A stretch of 64,000 nucleotides of DNA, taken from the NCBI GenBank assembly GCA_039989475.1, contig JBDXHU010000012.1, forward strand, positions 124,001 to 188,000, read 5' to 3'. The notes beneath the pieces are model-generated. The model was not told the DNA's origin, did no database searches, and worked only from the letters and a program-made list of their open reading frames with translations. Below, piece after piece: positions 44,088-54,269 of the stretch (position 1 is its first letter; each line of letters starts with the position of its first letter). Made by a program: the position numbers and the translations under genes. Source of the DNA: JBDXHU01 sp039989475. Its GTDB lineage: Bacteria > Pseudomonadota > Gammaproteobacteria > Pseudomonadales > Halieaceae.

Positions 44088-44273
44088 AGAGCCACTCGAA
44101 ATATTGTTTTTCCCCTTTAATATCATAGACTTATAAATCCTCGCCTGACTCCTGTAGCGCCCCCTTCTGCTGCGACTGCAAAAGCTTGATCCAGCTCTCT
44201 TCAATTGCCGTAAACAGCCAGTAGAATCCACCGCGGTTCCATAGTTAGCAACCTACTACTTGAGGTAATTTAG

Positions 44274-44549
44274 ATGAAAACTGTCATCAACACTGTTATT
44301 GCAGCCACATTACTGGCTATCTCCGCTTCCGCCCTGGCCGCCAAGCCGACCAGCATTGTCTTTGACTCCAACGGCACCACCGCCGACGGCGTCGAATTCG
44401 GCAACTATCACGTGAAATGCTCCAACGGCAAGAAAATGCCGCTGACTGCCTGGGACAATCGCAAGAAGTGGTGTGTGGGCGCAGAGTCGTCCGAAAACTG
44501 CCAGAAGAAGCAAATCAAGGCCGCCAAGAAGGCCTGCAAGGCCGCTTAA
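44274..44549 (+). CDS. Small secreted cysteine-containing protein, unknown
   Basis: 91 residues with a clear signal peptide (MKTVINTVIAATLLAISASALAA). The mature part of about 68 residues has four cysteines (KCSNG, KWCVG, ENCQK, KACKAA), probably two disulfides in the periplasm, and a very basic Lys-rich C-terminus. I do not recognise the family. Own transcription unit, ending in a strong hairpin at 44563-44587. Confidence 0.7.
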   Translation: MKTVINTVIAATLLAISASALAAKPTSIVFDSNGTTADGVEFGNYHVKCSNGKKMPLTAWDNRKKWCVGAESSENCQKKQIKAAKKACKAA

Positions 44550-44562
44550 GGTCTTTGAACCA

Positions 44563-44587
44563 TCACTCCCGCCGGTGGCGGGAGTGA
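44563..44587. terminator. Bidirectional hairpin between convergent genes
   Basis: Perfect 11-bp stem TCACTCCCGCC, loop GGT, GGCGGGAGTGA, in the 47-bp gap between the small secreted protein gene and the TetR gene. T-tracts are weak on both sides. Confidence 0.65.
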
Positions 44588-44596
44588 CCCTCTTCG

Positions 44597-45226
44597 CTAG
44601 GGCGGCGAGTCGCCCGGGTGTTCAATCACCAGGTGGGCAAGCTTTAGAATCAGCTCCAGCTGTTTATCCAGCGCGTCAGGGCTGAACGGGTCTTCTCCCA
44701 GCAAATCCCGGTACATGGGTGCCATGGTGATATACGACATCACCATATTATTCAGGGCCATCACTGCCCAGGGCTGTAATTCCGGTCCCACCAGAGCAAA
44801 CGAGACTTCATCATCCGGCAAGCCTGAGGGCTCAAACATCGGGCTGAACAAACGCTCAATCAGTTGATTGGTATGCGGTCCACCGGACAATGCCGCATGC
44901 TGCAGCAGTCGGGCCAGGTTGGGGCGCTCGTGGTGCATGCGCACAATGGTTTCCAGCCAGCGATAGATACGATCCCGGGTAATAGCGCTTTCCCGCAGTT
45001 CCAGCAAGGGCGCACCAAAATCTTCCAGCAGGCGCTCCAGCACCGCGGCGTACAGGGCTTCCTTATTGCGGAAGTGGTTGTACAGGCTGGGGGAGCGAAT
45101 ACCCACACGGTCTGCCACATCACCCAGCGATGTGGCGCTGTAACCCTTCTCGGCAAACAGGTCTTCAGCCGCATCCAGTATTCGTTGCGCGGTGGGTTTT
45201 ACATCTGCATCATTGTGCTGTGGCAT
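44597..45226 (-). CDS. TetR-family transcriptional regulator
   Basis: Protein of 209 residues. TetR helix-turn-helix at about 12-60: TAQRILDAAEDLFAEKGYSA, SLGDVADRVGIRSPSLYNHF. The ligand domain has no specific match. Divergent from an NTF2-like gene with a 94-bp gap that contains a perfect 16-bp palindrome, so it most likely represses both itself and that gene. Ligand unknown. Confidence 0.88.
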   Translation of the reverse strand: MPQHNDADVKPTAQRILDAAEDLFAEKGYSATSLGDVADRVGIRSPSLYNHFRNKEALYAAVLERLLEDFGAPLLELRESAITRDRIYRWLETIVRMHHERPNLARLLQHAALSGGPHTNQLIERLFSPMFEPSGLPDDEVSFALVGPELQPWAVMALNNMVMSYITMAPMYRDLLGEDPFSPDALDKQLELILKLAHLVIEHPGDSPP

Positions 45227-45239
45227 GCGCAGGATAATA

Positions 45240-45255
45240 ACTAATAGCTATTAGT
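45240..45255. promoter_or_regulatory. TetR operator: perfect 16-bp palindrome
   Basis: ACTAATAGCTATTAGT, located 14 bp upstream of the TetR start and 65 bp before the NTF2-like start. Size, symmetry and position are typical of a TetR-family operator controlling a divergent pair. Confidence 0.75.
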
Positions 45256-45320
45256 ATTGCCAGCAACAGCCAGTTTTATTATATATATCAATAACTTGGA
45301 TTAATTTCAGGGGCAGTTCG

Positions 45321-45764
45321 ATGCAGCCGGAACGAGAAATCGAAAATTTGATCTACCGCTACGCGGAACTGATCGACGCCGGTGACCTGGAGGCCGTGGC
45401 CGCCCTGTTTACCCACGCCAGCATAGTAGCGCCGGATGGCAGCCAATGCCGGGGTTACGACGCAGTGCTCGCCATGTACCGGGATGCCACCCGCATTTAC
45501 CCCGACAGCGCCACACCCTGTACCCAGCACCTGACCAGCAACCTGCTGATAGAAGTCGACGAGGACAGGGCATCTGCCGACAGCCGCTTCACCGTATTCC
45601 AGGCCTTACCCGACTTCCCCTTGCAGGCCATAATTGCCGGGCGCTATCGCGACCGTTTCGAGCGTGTGGCCGGTTGCTGGCGCTTTGCCCAGCGGGAAAT
45701 ACAGCCGCAGCTGTTCGGCGACTTGTCACGGCACCTGCTTTTTGACGCAGACCGCATAAAGTAA
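45321..45764 (+). CDS. Nuclear transport factor 2 (SnoaL)-like protein
   Basis: Protein of 147 residues with the NTF2-like cone fold pattern: REIENLIYRYAELIDAGDLEAVAALF at the N-terminus, then beta-strand segments such as TQHLTSNLLIEVDEDRASADSRFTVFQ and GRYRDRFERVAGCWRFAQREI. Members are isomerases, dehydratases or binding proteins for small hydrophobic ligands. Probably under control of the divergent TetR protein, which suggests the two respond to the same compound. Exact reaction unknown. Confidence 0.8.
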   Translation: MQPEREIENLIYRYAELIDAGDLEAVAALFTHASIVAPDGSQCRGYDAVLAMYRDATRIYPDSATPCTQHLTSNLLIEVDEDRASADSRFTVFQALPDFPLQAIIAGRYRDRFERVAGCWRFAQREIQPQLFGDLSRHLLFDADRIK

Positions 45765-45784
45765 GCCCTGCGGGCCGTTGGCGA

Positions 45785-45813
45785 TTGACATCCGGCAGCT
45801 AAATGTGAATAAT
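45785..45813 (+). promoter_or_regulatory. Sigma-70 promoter of rpsT
   Basis: -35 TTGACA (45785-45790), 17-bp spacer, -10 AATAAT (45808-45813), ending 39 bp before the rpsT start. Near-consensus, as expected for a ribosomal protein gene. Confidence 0.75.
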
Positions 45814-45852
45814 CGCGCCTCCCTGAAATTAGTCGTATAGAGGACATTCACC

Positions 45853-46119
45853 TTGGCAAACTCAGCACAAGCCAAAAAGCGCGCCCGCCAGGGCGAACAG
45901 CGTCGCCGCCACAACGCGAGCCTGCGTTCGCTGGTGCGGACTGTTATCAAAAAAGTTCTTGCCGCTATTGATGCCGGCGATGCAGAGCAGGCCAAGGCCG
46001 CTTACGCCGAAGCCGTACCGGTTATCGACCGGATGGCTGACAAGGGCATTATTCACAAGAATAAGGCCGCCAGGCACAAGAGCCGTTTGAACGATCAAAT
46101 CAAGGCACTCAGCGCCTGA
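45853..46119 (+). CDS. rpsT: 30S ribosomal protein S20
   Basis: Protein of 88 residues, typical S20: ANSAQAKKRARQGEQRRRHN, VRTVIKKV and the C-terminal NKAARHKSRLNDQIKAL. It starts with TTG, as does E. coli rpsT, where the weak UUG start is part of autogenous control. Has its own promoter and terminator, so it is monocistronic here. Confidence 0.97.
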   Translation: MANSAQAKKRARQGEQRRRHNASLRSLVRTVIKKVLAAIDAGDAEQAKAAYAEAVPVIDRMADKGIIHKNKAARHKSRLNDQIKALSA

Positions 46120-46140
46120 TAGACAGACTGCCTTGTATAA

Positions 46141-46168
46141 AAAAGCCGGCTATATGCCGGCTTTTTTT
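46141..46168 (+). terminator. Rho-independent terminator of rpsT
   Basis: Stem AAAAGCCGGC, loop TATAT, GCCGGCTTTT, continuing into more T. It begins 21 bp after the rpsT stop. Confidence 0.93.
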
Positions 46169-46195
46169 ATGCCTGAATGCTTTTCATGAAGACAC

Positions 46196-46258
46196 GCTGA
46201 AGGCTCTTTACATAGAAAAGCTGAAGGCTCTTTATGAAGAGACGCTGAAGGCTCTTTA
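46196..46258 (-). repeat. 24-bp tandem repeat beginning at the ilvH stop codon
   Basis: On the minus strand the sequence TAAAGAGCCTTCAGC occurs three times with an exact 24-bp period (its complement is at 46196-46210, 46220-46234 and 46244-46258), separated by 9-bp variable spacers. The first TAA is the ilvH stop, and the copies give further in-frame TAAs. Confidence 0.88.
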
Positions 46259-46747
46259 CAGGCTGAGCACCTTCTCGCCGCGGGCTATTCCCGCTACCCC
46301 GCTGCGTACTACTTCCAGGATAGAGGCATCACCCATGGCCTCGACAAATGAGTCCAGCTTGTCCGCCGTACCGGACAGCATAATGGTATAGACGGTAGGG
46401 CCCACGTCAACGATCTGGCCGCGGAAGATATCGGTGCAGCGCTTGATCTCAGCCCGCTGGGTACCGGTGGCACGCACCTTGATCAACATCAGGTCGCGTT
46501 CGATATGAGCGCCCTCGGTCAGGTCCACCAGCTTCACCACGTCTACCAACTTGTTTAACTGCTTGGTGATCTGCTCCATCTTGCGATCATCACCGACCGT
46601 GGTCAGCGTCAGTCGCGACAGGGTGGCATCCTCGGTCGGCGCCACATTGAGAGTTTCAATATTGTAGCCGCGCTGGGAGAACAGGCCCACGACCCTGGAC
46701 AGGGCGCCGGATTCGTTTTCAAGCAATACAGAAATAATACGTCTCAT
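46256..46747 (-). CDS. ilvH: Acetolactate synthase small (regulatory) subunit
   Basis: Protein of 163 residues. ACT domain at the N-terminus: RRIISVLLENESGALSRVVGLFSQRGYNIETLNV, with GALSRV the valine-binding loop. The second half is the IlvH C-terminal domain. It confers valine feedback inhibition on and activates IlvI. It follows ilvI by one base. The gene's 3' end is the first unit of a 24-bp tandem repeat. Confidence 0.95.
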   Translation of the reverse strand: MRRIISVLLENESGALSRVVGLFSQRGYNIETLNVAPTEDATLSRLTLTTVGDDRKMEQITKQLNKLVDVVKLVDLTEGAHIERDLMLIKVRATGTQRAEIKRCTDIFRGQIVDVGPTVYTIMLSGTADKLDSFVEAMGDASILEVVRSGVAGIARGEKVLSL

Positions 46748-46748
46748 C

Positions 46749-48494
46749 TCAAGTCCTCTCCGTCTTGCTCAACCACATATCCGCCATGGAGCCATTAGGC
46801 GCCACGTGCATGGGATACACGTGTTCGGCGGGGTCTACCATGACATCCAGGAATACCAGCTTGTCCTTGAGCGCGAACGCCTCTTCCATTTTTGCATCCA
46901 GGTCTGACAGCTGATCGACCAGAATGCCCACATGGCCATAAGCCTCGGCGAGCTTGACGAAATCCGGCAGGGAATCGGCATAGGTCGACTCTGAATAGCG
47001 GCCCTCGTACTGCATGTCCTGCCACTGCTTGACCATGCCCAGGTAACCATTGCGCAGATTGATAATTTTCACCGGCACCTGGTACTGACTGCAGGTGGAA
47101 AGCTCCTGAATATTCATCTGGATGCTGCCCTCGCCCGTCACGCAGGCAACATCAGCCTCAGGGAAGGCCAGCTTGACCCCCATGGCCGAGGGCAGGCCAA
47201 AACCCATGGTGCCGAGACCACCGGAGTTGATCCAGCGGCGCGGCTGGTCGAAGCGATAGTACTGGGCTGCGAACATCTGGTGCTGGCCCACGTCCGAGGT
47301 CACATAAGCATCGCCACCGGTGACCCGGTACAGCGATTCAATCACTTGCTGTGGCTTGATCTTGTCGCTCTGCTCATAGCGCGGCGCCGTCCACAGGCCA
47401 TGGGCCGCGCGCCACTGATCAATCTGCTGCCACCACTTCTCCAGCGCGCCGGTATCCGGCTGTTCCGGGTGGCTTTCACGATACTGCTCTATCAGCGTCA
47501 GCATTTCTGCCAGCACTGACTGCACCGGGCCAACGATAGGAATATCAGCGGCGACCGTCTTCGAAATACTGGTGGGATCAATATCAATATGAATGATCTT
47601 CGCGCCAGGACAAAACTTCTCCACCGTATTGGTTACACGGTCATCCAGGCGTGCGCCGACCGCGAGGATCACGTCCGCGTGATGCATGGCCATATTGGCC
47701 TCATAGAAGCCGTGCATGCCCAGCATGCCGAGGAACTGACGATCCGTGGCCGGGTAGCCACCCAGACCCATCAGGGTGTTGGTTACCGGGTAGTTGAGCG
47801 TCTGCGCCAGCTGGGTCAGCAGATCGCTGCTATTACCGAGGATCACACCGCCACCGCTGTAGATGACCGGACGCTTGGCACCCAGCAGCAACTTGACCGC
47901 CTTCTTGGTCTGTCCGGCGTGGCCGCGTGAAGACGGGTTGTAGGATCGCATCTTCACCGACTCGGGATACTCGTAGGGATAGGTGTCTTCCGGCTTGGTC
48001 AGGTCCTTGGGAATATCAATCACTACCGGCCCCGGGCGGCCCGAAGCGGCAATATGAAAGGCCTTCTTGATAGTGGCGGGAATATCTTCTGCCCGTGTCA
48101 CCAGGAAGCTGTGCTTCACGACGGGCCGCGATATGCCCACCATATCGGTTTCCTGGAACGCGTCTTCACCGATCAGGTGTGATTGCACCTGTCCGGACAG
48201 CACCACCATGGGAATGGAGTCCATGTAAGCAGTGGCGATACCGGTAATGGCATTGGTCGCGCCGGGTCCGGACGTCACCAGCACCACGCCGGGCTTGCCG
48301 GTGGCCCGCGCATAGCCATCCGCCGCATGGGTCGCAGCCTGCTCATGTCGCACCAGAATATGGGGGATCTTTGAATTGTTGAACAACGCGTCGTAGATGT
48401 GCAGCACAGCGCCGCCGGGGTAGCCGTAGATAAACTCGACACCTTCATCTTCCAGAGCACGGGCGATCATCTCGCCACCGGATAATAATTCCAC
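46749..48494 (-). CDS. ilvI: Acetolactate synthase large (catalytic) subunit
   Basis: ThDP-dependent enzyme of 581 residues from GTG at 48494 (VELLSGGEMIARAL), which has GGGAGG nine bases upstream. An in-frame ATG at 48638 would add 48 residues without family support. Motifs: catalytic Glu in FIYGYPGGAVLHIYD with LVRHEQAATHAADGYARATG, and the ThDP/Mg site CVTGEGSIQMNIQELSTC then IINLRNGYLGMVKQWQ. It condenses pyruvate, or pyruvate and 2-ketobutyrate, in branched-chain amino-acid synthesis. Confidence 0.95.
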   Translation of the reverse strand: MELLSGGEMIARALEDEGVEFIYGYPGGAVLHIYDALFNNSKIPHILVRHEQAATHAADGYARATGKPGVVLVTSGPGATNAITGIATAYMDSIPMVVLSGQVQSHLIGEDAFQETDMVGISRPVVKHSFLVTRAEDIPATIKKAFHIAASGRPGPVVIDIPKDLTKPEDTYPYEYPESVKMRSYNPSSRGHAGQTKKAVKLLLGAKRPVIYSGGGVILGNSSDLLTQLAQTLNYPVTNTLMGLGGYPATDRQFLGMLGMHGFYEANMAMHHADVILAVGARLDDRVTNTVEKFCPGAKIIHIDIDPTSISKTVAADIPIVGPVQSVLAEMLTLIEQYRESHPEQPDTGALEKWWQQIDQWRAAHGLWTAPRYEQSDKIKPQQVIESLYRVTGGDAYVTSDVGQHQMFAAQYYRFDQPRRWINSGGLGTMGFGLPSAMGVKLAFPEADVACVTGEGSIQMNIQELSTCSQYQVPVKIINLRNGYLGMVKQWQDMQYEGRYSESTYADSLPDFVKLAEAYGHVGILVDQLSDLDAKMEEAFALKDKLVFLDVMVDPAEHVYPMHVAPNGSMADMWLSKTERT

Positions 48495-48949
48495 CTTATA
48501 CCGCCTCCCAGCAGGGTGGCCACCCCTGGGCAGCCACGAATACACATTGCGACATCGGTAATGATGTCGCAGTACTTTTGACGGAGATTTCTGAAAATGC
48601 TCCGCTACCCTCGGCAACCGCTCTAACGTTACGCTCATGTGACGCACGCCCCACGGGGTGCGTTAAGCACACAAGCCCGTTGTCGGTCGCCCTGCGAGGT
48701 AGCGCAGTTTGGTGGCCACGGTGCAGTCCAATACGGACGACACCGGTGTCGGGGTCCCAAAGCAGCCTGGCAAACCTGGGGTCAGCCGGTAGGTGCAGAG
48801 GCCACAGTACGTGACATGCCCATTACCACTTCGAGGCCGCGTATTGTTCTCTGCTTGTGGACCTGTGTCAACTCCTGGAAATACACAGTTGCGCCATAGG
48901 GGCCCATGCGGTAGTTTTCAAGCTGACATCAGACTTTCTGGGGTAGCCA
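48495..48949 (-). other. Non-coding gap with hairpins, leader of ilvIH
   Basis: 455 bp without a convincing gene. On the ilvI side it holds a 17-bp hairpin next to the ribosome-binding site (48512-48528), a perfect 9-bp stem TGCGACATC / GATGTCGCA (48548-48571), and a GC-rich hairpin at 48642-48663. Further up is the palindrome CGACACCGGTGTCG (about 48738-48751). No branched-chain-rich leader peptide was found, and no known structured RNA was recognised. Confidence 0.5.
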
Positions 48950-49429
48950 TTGAAGATTCAGCCAACACACGCGCTTCTCGCCACAGTTTTGCTACTGGCA
49001 ACGGCTGTGCTCGGACCGAGCGCGCTGGCTGAAAAGGGCTACTACAAGTGGGTCGACGTCCGTGGCAACCCGCACCACAGTGACCGGCCGCCACCCGCTG
49101 GCGTCGAATACGAATTTGTTTCCACCGATACTGGCATGCACCGCCGCGTCAGCGCGGAAGAGTCCCGCGCCAATGCCGAGAACGGTTCAATGGCGCCTGG
49201 CATGCCGCCACCGTCTGCGGCCGGCCCCAATGCCGCTGAAGAGCAGGTAAAGATTGAAAAAGACCCGGCCCTGTGTGACCAGGCCAAGGCCAATCTGGAC
49301 ACCCTGAACTCGAAGGCGCGGGTGCGCATTCGCGATCCCGACGGCACCATTCGCTACCTGACCCAGGAAGAGAAGAATGTGCAGCGGCAAAAGGCCAACG
49401 ACATGATCACGGTGCACTGCAACTCATAA
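48950..49429 (+). CDS. Exported DUF4124-domain protein
   Basis: Protein of 159 residues. Signal peptide (KIQPTHALLATVLLLATAVLGPSALA). A DUF4124 module follows directly: KGYYKWVDVRGNPHHSDRPPPAGVEYEFV. The rest is a Pro/Ala/Ser linker and a charged C-terminal region with CDQAKANLDTLNSKARVRIRDPDG and a last Cys. Family function unknown; periplasmic. The likely start is TTG at 48950 with GGGGTA six bases upstream. Convergent with clpB across the 66-bp repeat array. Confidence 0.8.
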   Translation: MKIQPTHALLATVLLLATAVLGPSALAEKGYYKWVDVRGNPHHSDRPPPAGVEYEFVSTDTGMHRRVSAEESRANAENGSMAPGMPPPSAAGPNAAEEQVKIEKDPALCDQAKANLDTLNSKARVRIRDPDGTIRYLTQEEKNVQRQKANDMITVHCNS

Positions 49430-49433
49430 AGCT

Positions 49434-49858
49434 GCTCTTTATAGGACCGCTCTTTATAAGACCGCTACGGATCACGCCCTGTAAGCAATTCCGAGGTGCG
49501 TAGTCGGCCTCCTTGCTCATTATAAGACCGCTAGGGATCACGCCCTGTAAGCAATTCCGAGGTGCGTAGTCGGCCTCCTTGCTCTTTATAGGACCGCCAG
49601 GGATCTCGCCCTGTAAGCAATTCCGAGGTGCGTAGTCGGCCTCCTTGCTCATTATAAGACCGCTAGGGATTACGCCCTGTAAGCAATTCCGAGGTGCGTA
49701 GTCGGCCTCCTTGCTCTTTATAGGACCGCCAGGGATCACGCCCTGTAAGCAATTCCGAGGTGCGTAGTCGGCCTCCTTGCTCTTTATAGGACCGCTAGGG
49801 ATCACGCCCTGTAAGTAATTCCGAGGGGCATAATCGACCTCCTTGCTCCTCTTAACCG
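49434..49858 (-). repeat. 66-bp tandem repeat array between clpB and the DUF4124 gene
   Basis: Six head-to-tail units with an exact period of 66 bp, shown by CCCTGTAAG at 49477, 49543, 49609, 49675, 49741 and 49807. Two subtypes alternate (junction CTCTTTATAGGACCG or CTCATTATAAGACCG on the plus strand), implying duplication of a 132-bp dimer. Next to DUF4124, a 15-bp mini-repeat GCTCTTTATAGGACC / GCTCTTTATAAGACC begins the array. Within each unit AGCAA and TTGCT can pair around an inner CCGA/TCGG, so the transcript can fold into repeated hairpins. No spacers, so not CRISPR. 66 is divisible by three, which keeps one minus-strand frame open. Confidence 0.92.
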
Positions 49859-49863
49859 CTGCT

Positions 49864-52449
<2,586 letters not shown>

Positions 52450-52509
52450 AAGAAAAGTCCTCCTGCTCACTGGTCGTCGCTTGCAACAGTAGAGCTTGCG
52501 TTGAGGACA

Positions 52510-52538
52510 TAAATGGGGTCAGAAGACCTTATTTCAAG
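52510..52538 (-). promoter_or_regulatory. Sigma-32 heat-shock promoter of clpB
   Basis: On the minus strand CTTGAAA, 13-bp spacer, CCCCATTTA, a near-exact match to the RpoH consensus. It lies 61 bp before the clpB start, in the gap after pgeF. Confidence 0.9.
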
Positions 52539-52564
52539 TAGGTGAATAGCCCGCTGGACCAGCT

Positions 52565-53251
52565 CTAGCCGACCTGGTCAAACCAGATCATTGAGGCGAT
52601 TCGCCCTGCGGCCGCCCCATCTCGGCGAAAAGAGTGGAAACTGGCTGGATCCGACCAGGTACAGAGATCCCCACCAAATACCTGCTCTACACCCAATCCC
52701 TGCAGGCGCAGACGCGCCAGCGCCGGCAAGTCCGCCAGAAACTTGTCCCCGCGGGGCAGGAAACAGGCATCAAGCCCGGCGCTGCCGGGGCCTGACGGGC
52801 CAGCCAGCAAGGCCTCACGTACTTCAGCCCCCACCTCGTAGGCCGGCTGGCTGATGGCCGGGCCGATCCAGGCCATTAGCTGGGTCGCTGCTGACTCCAT
52901 GCCGACCACACAATTTTCTATTACACCCGCCGCCAGACCACGCCAACCAGCATGCACCGCCGCCACCTCAGTACCTGCCAGATTGGACAGCAAAATTGGC
53001 AGGCAATCAGCGGTGACTATCCGGCAACCAAGTCCGGCACGACGGCTCAACACGGCATCTGCAGCCAGGGGTTCCGTGGCGGCGGCAGCTTGCTCCGCCG
53101 TTACCAGCACCGTACCGTGAACCTGCTTGATAGGGGGCAGCCTTGGGCAGAAGCCCGCTGGCAGGGCATCAGTTGCTACCTGCCGGGTTGTACACAGCGC
53201 AGTGACTGCTTCCGGGGCCGGCCAATCCGGGTAAATATACTGAGCTGTCAT
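52565..53251 (-). CDS. pgeF: Polyphenol-oxidase/laccase-domain protein PgeF (purine nucleosidase/peptidoglycan editing factor), shortened N-terminal part
   Basis: YfiH/DUF152 protein of 228 residues. Zinc/active-site residues are present: His45 (KQVHG), Cys83 (TADCLPILL) and His100 (VHAGWRGLAAG), plus the C-terminal FGGDLCTW. Between the first strand (TALCTTR) and KQVHG only about 20 residues remain. E. coli YfiH has about 27 more there, including the GG-S and NLG-x3-GD segments. ATG at 53251 overlaps the rluD stop as TGATG. Family members correct misincorporated amino acids in peptidoglycan precursors or act on purine nucleosides. Confidence 0.88.
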   Translation of the reverse strand: MTAQYIYPDWPAPEAVTALCTTRQVATDALPAGFCPRLPPIKQVHGTVLVTAEQAAAATEPLAADAVLSRRAGLGCRIVTADCLPILLSNLAGTEVAAVHAGWRGLAAGVIENCVVGMESAATQLMAWIGPAISQPAYEVGAEVREALLAGPSGPGSAGLDACFLPRGDKFLADLPALARLRLQGLGVEQVFGGDLCTWSDPASFHSFRRDGAAAGRIASMIWFDQVG

Positions 53252-54210
53252 CAAAGCACCCGATCAAACTCTCGCAGACATTGAATCAGCTCCACCATGT
53301 CGTCGGGCAGCGGCACCGCCCACTCGCAGGGCCGACCATCTGCCGGGTGATTGAGGCCAAGTCGACGCGCATGCAGTGCCTGGCGTGGGAAACCGCGCAA
53401 CATGTCGATAAGCTCCGGAGCCGCACCCTTGGGAATGCGCGGTCTGCCGCCGTACTGCGGGTCTCCAATAAGAGGGTGATGTTGATGTGCCATGTGTACG
53501 CGAATCTGGTGCGTGCGCCCGGTCTCCAGGCGCACTGCGATCAGTGTGTGATTGGCAAATCGCTCTTCCACGGTGTAGTGGGTCACCGCTGGTTTACCGC
53601 CGGTATGCACCACGGCCATTTTTTTGCGCGCCCGCGGATGCCGGCCAATAGGCTCATCAATACGGCCTCCACCGGTCATGGCACCCAGGCAAGCGGCGGC
53701 GTATTCGCGTTTAACCGTGCGCGCCTGCAACTGCTCCACCAACTGGGTGTGGGCCCGCACTGACCTTGCAGCAACCATCAAACCCGAGGTCTCGCGGTCA
53801 AGCCTGTGCACAATACCTGCTCGCGGCAGCGCGGCTAATTCCGGATACAGGTGCAACAGTGCATTGACCAGGGTGCCATCGCTGTGACCGGCAGCCGGAT
53901 GTACCACCAGGCCGGCGGGCTTGTTGAGCACGATAATATCGGCATCGTCGTGGACGATGTCCAGTGCTATCGCCTCTCCCTGCCAACTCACCTCGTTTTC
54001 CAGCTCGGCTTCCAGCGTCAGCAGCGCACCGCCGCTGACCTTGTCGCGCGGCCGTCGCAACTCACCGTCTACCATGAGGGCACCCTTGCGAATCCAGCCC
54101 TGCAGCCGGGAACGTGAGAAATCGGGAAATAGCTCCGCGGCCACCTGGTCGAGCCGCGCACCATGTTGTTGCGCGGTCACTTCGGCTTGCTGTTTGATCT
54201 GTTCCGGCAT
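53251..54210 (-). CDS. rluD: 23S rRNA pseudouridine(1911/1915/1917) synthase
   Basis: Protein of 319 residues. An N-terminal S4 domain (ARLDQVAAELFPDFSRSRLQGWIRKG) is followed by the RluA-family catalytic core with Asp138 in GIVHRLDRETSGLMV and RLETGRTHQIRVHM. It makes the three pseudouridines of helix 69, one of which RlmH then methylates; rlmH is also in this window. Divergent from bamD and followed by pgeF and clpB, the same block as in E. coli. Confidence 0.95.
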   Translation of the reverse strand: MPEQIKQQAEVTAQQHGARLDQVAAELFPDFSRSRLQGWIRKGALMVDGELRRPRDKVSGGALLTLEAELENEVSWQGEAIALDIVHDDADIIVLNKPAGLVVHPAAGHSDGTLVNALLHLYPELAALPRAGIVHRLDRETSGLMVAARSVRAHTQLVEQLQARTVKREYAAACLGAMTGGGRIDEPIGRHPRARKKMAVVHTGGKPAVTHYTVEERFANHTLIAVRLETGRTHQIRVHMAHQHHPLIGDPQYGGRPRIPKGAAPELIDMLRGFPRQALHARRLGLNHPADGRPCEWAVPLPDDMVELIQCLREFDRVL

Positions 54211-54269
54211 GGCTTAACAGCCGCTCCTGTGGTTAAATACGCAGCCTTCAGACCGCCCAAACACAGATC

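Noticed and set aside
48495..48638. N-terminal extension of IlvI from the in-frame ATG at 48638
   Set aside because: The GTG at 48494 has a strong ribosome-binding site and gives the family's usual N-terminus; the extension would translate two hairpins.
48642..48800. Possible 6S RNA, RNase P RNA, tmRNA or riboswitch
   Set aside because: I compared remembered core motifs (for example the RNase P GAGGAAAGTCC and B12-box sequences) and found none. Left as an unexplained structured gap.
48578..48899. Overlapping short frames in the ilvI leader gap
   Set aside because: No ribosome-binding sites, no domain, and they overlap hairpins; treated as non-coding.
49434..49858. Possible CRISPR array
   Set aside because: Units are directly adjacent with no unique spacers, the period is 66 bp, and no cas genes are present.
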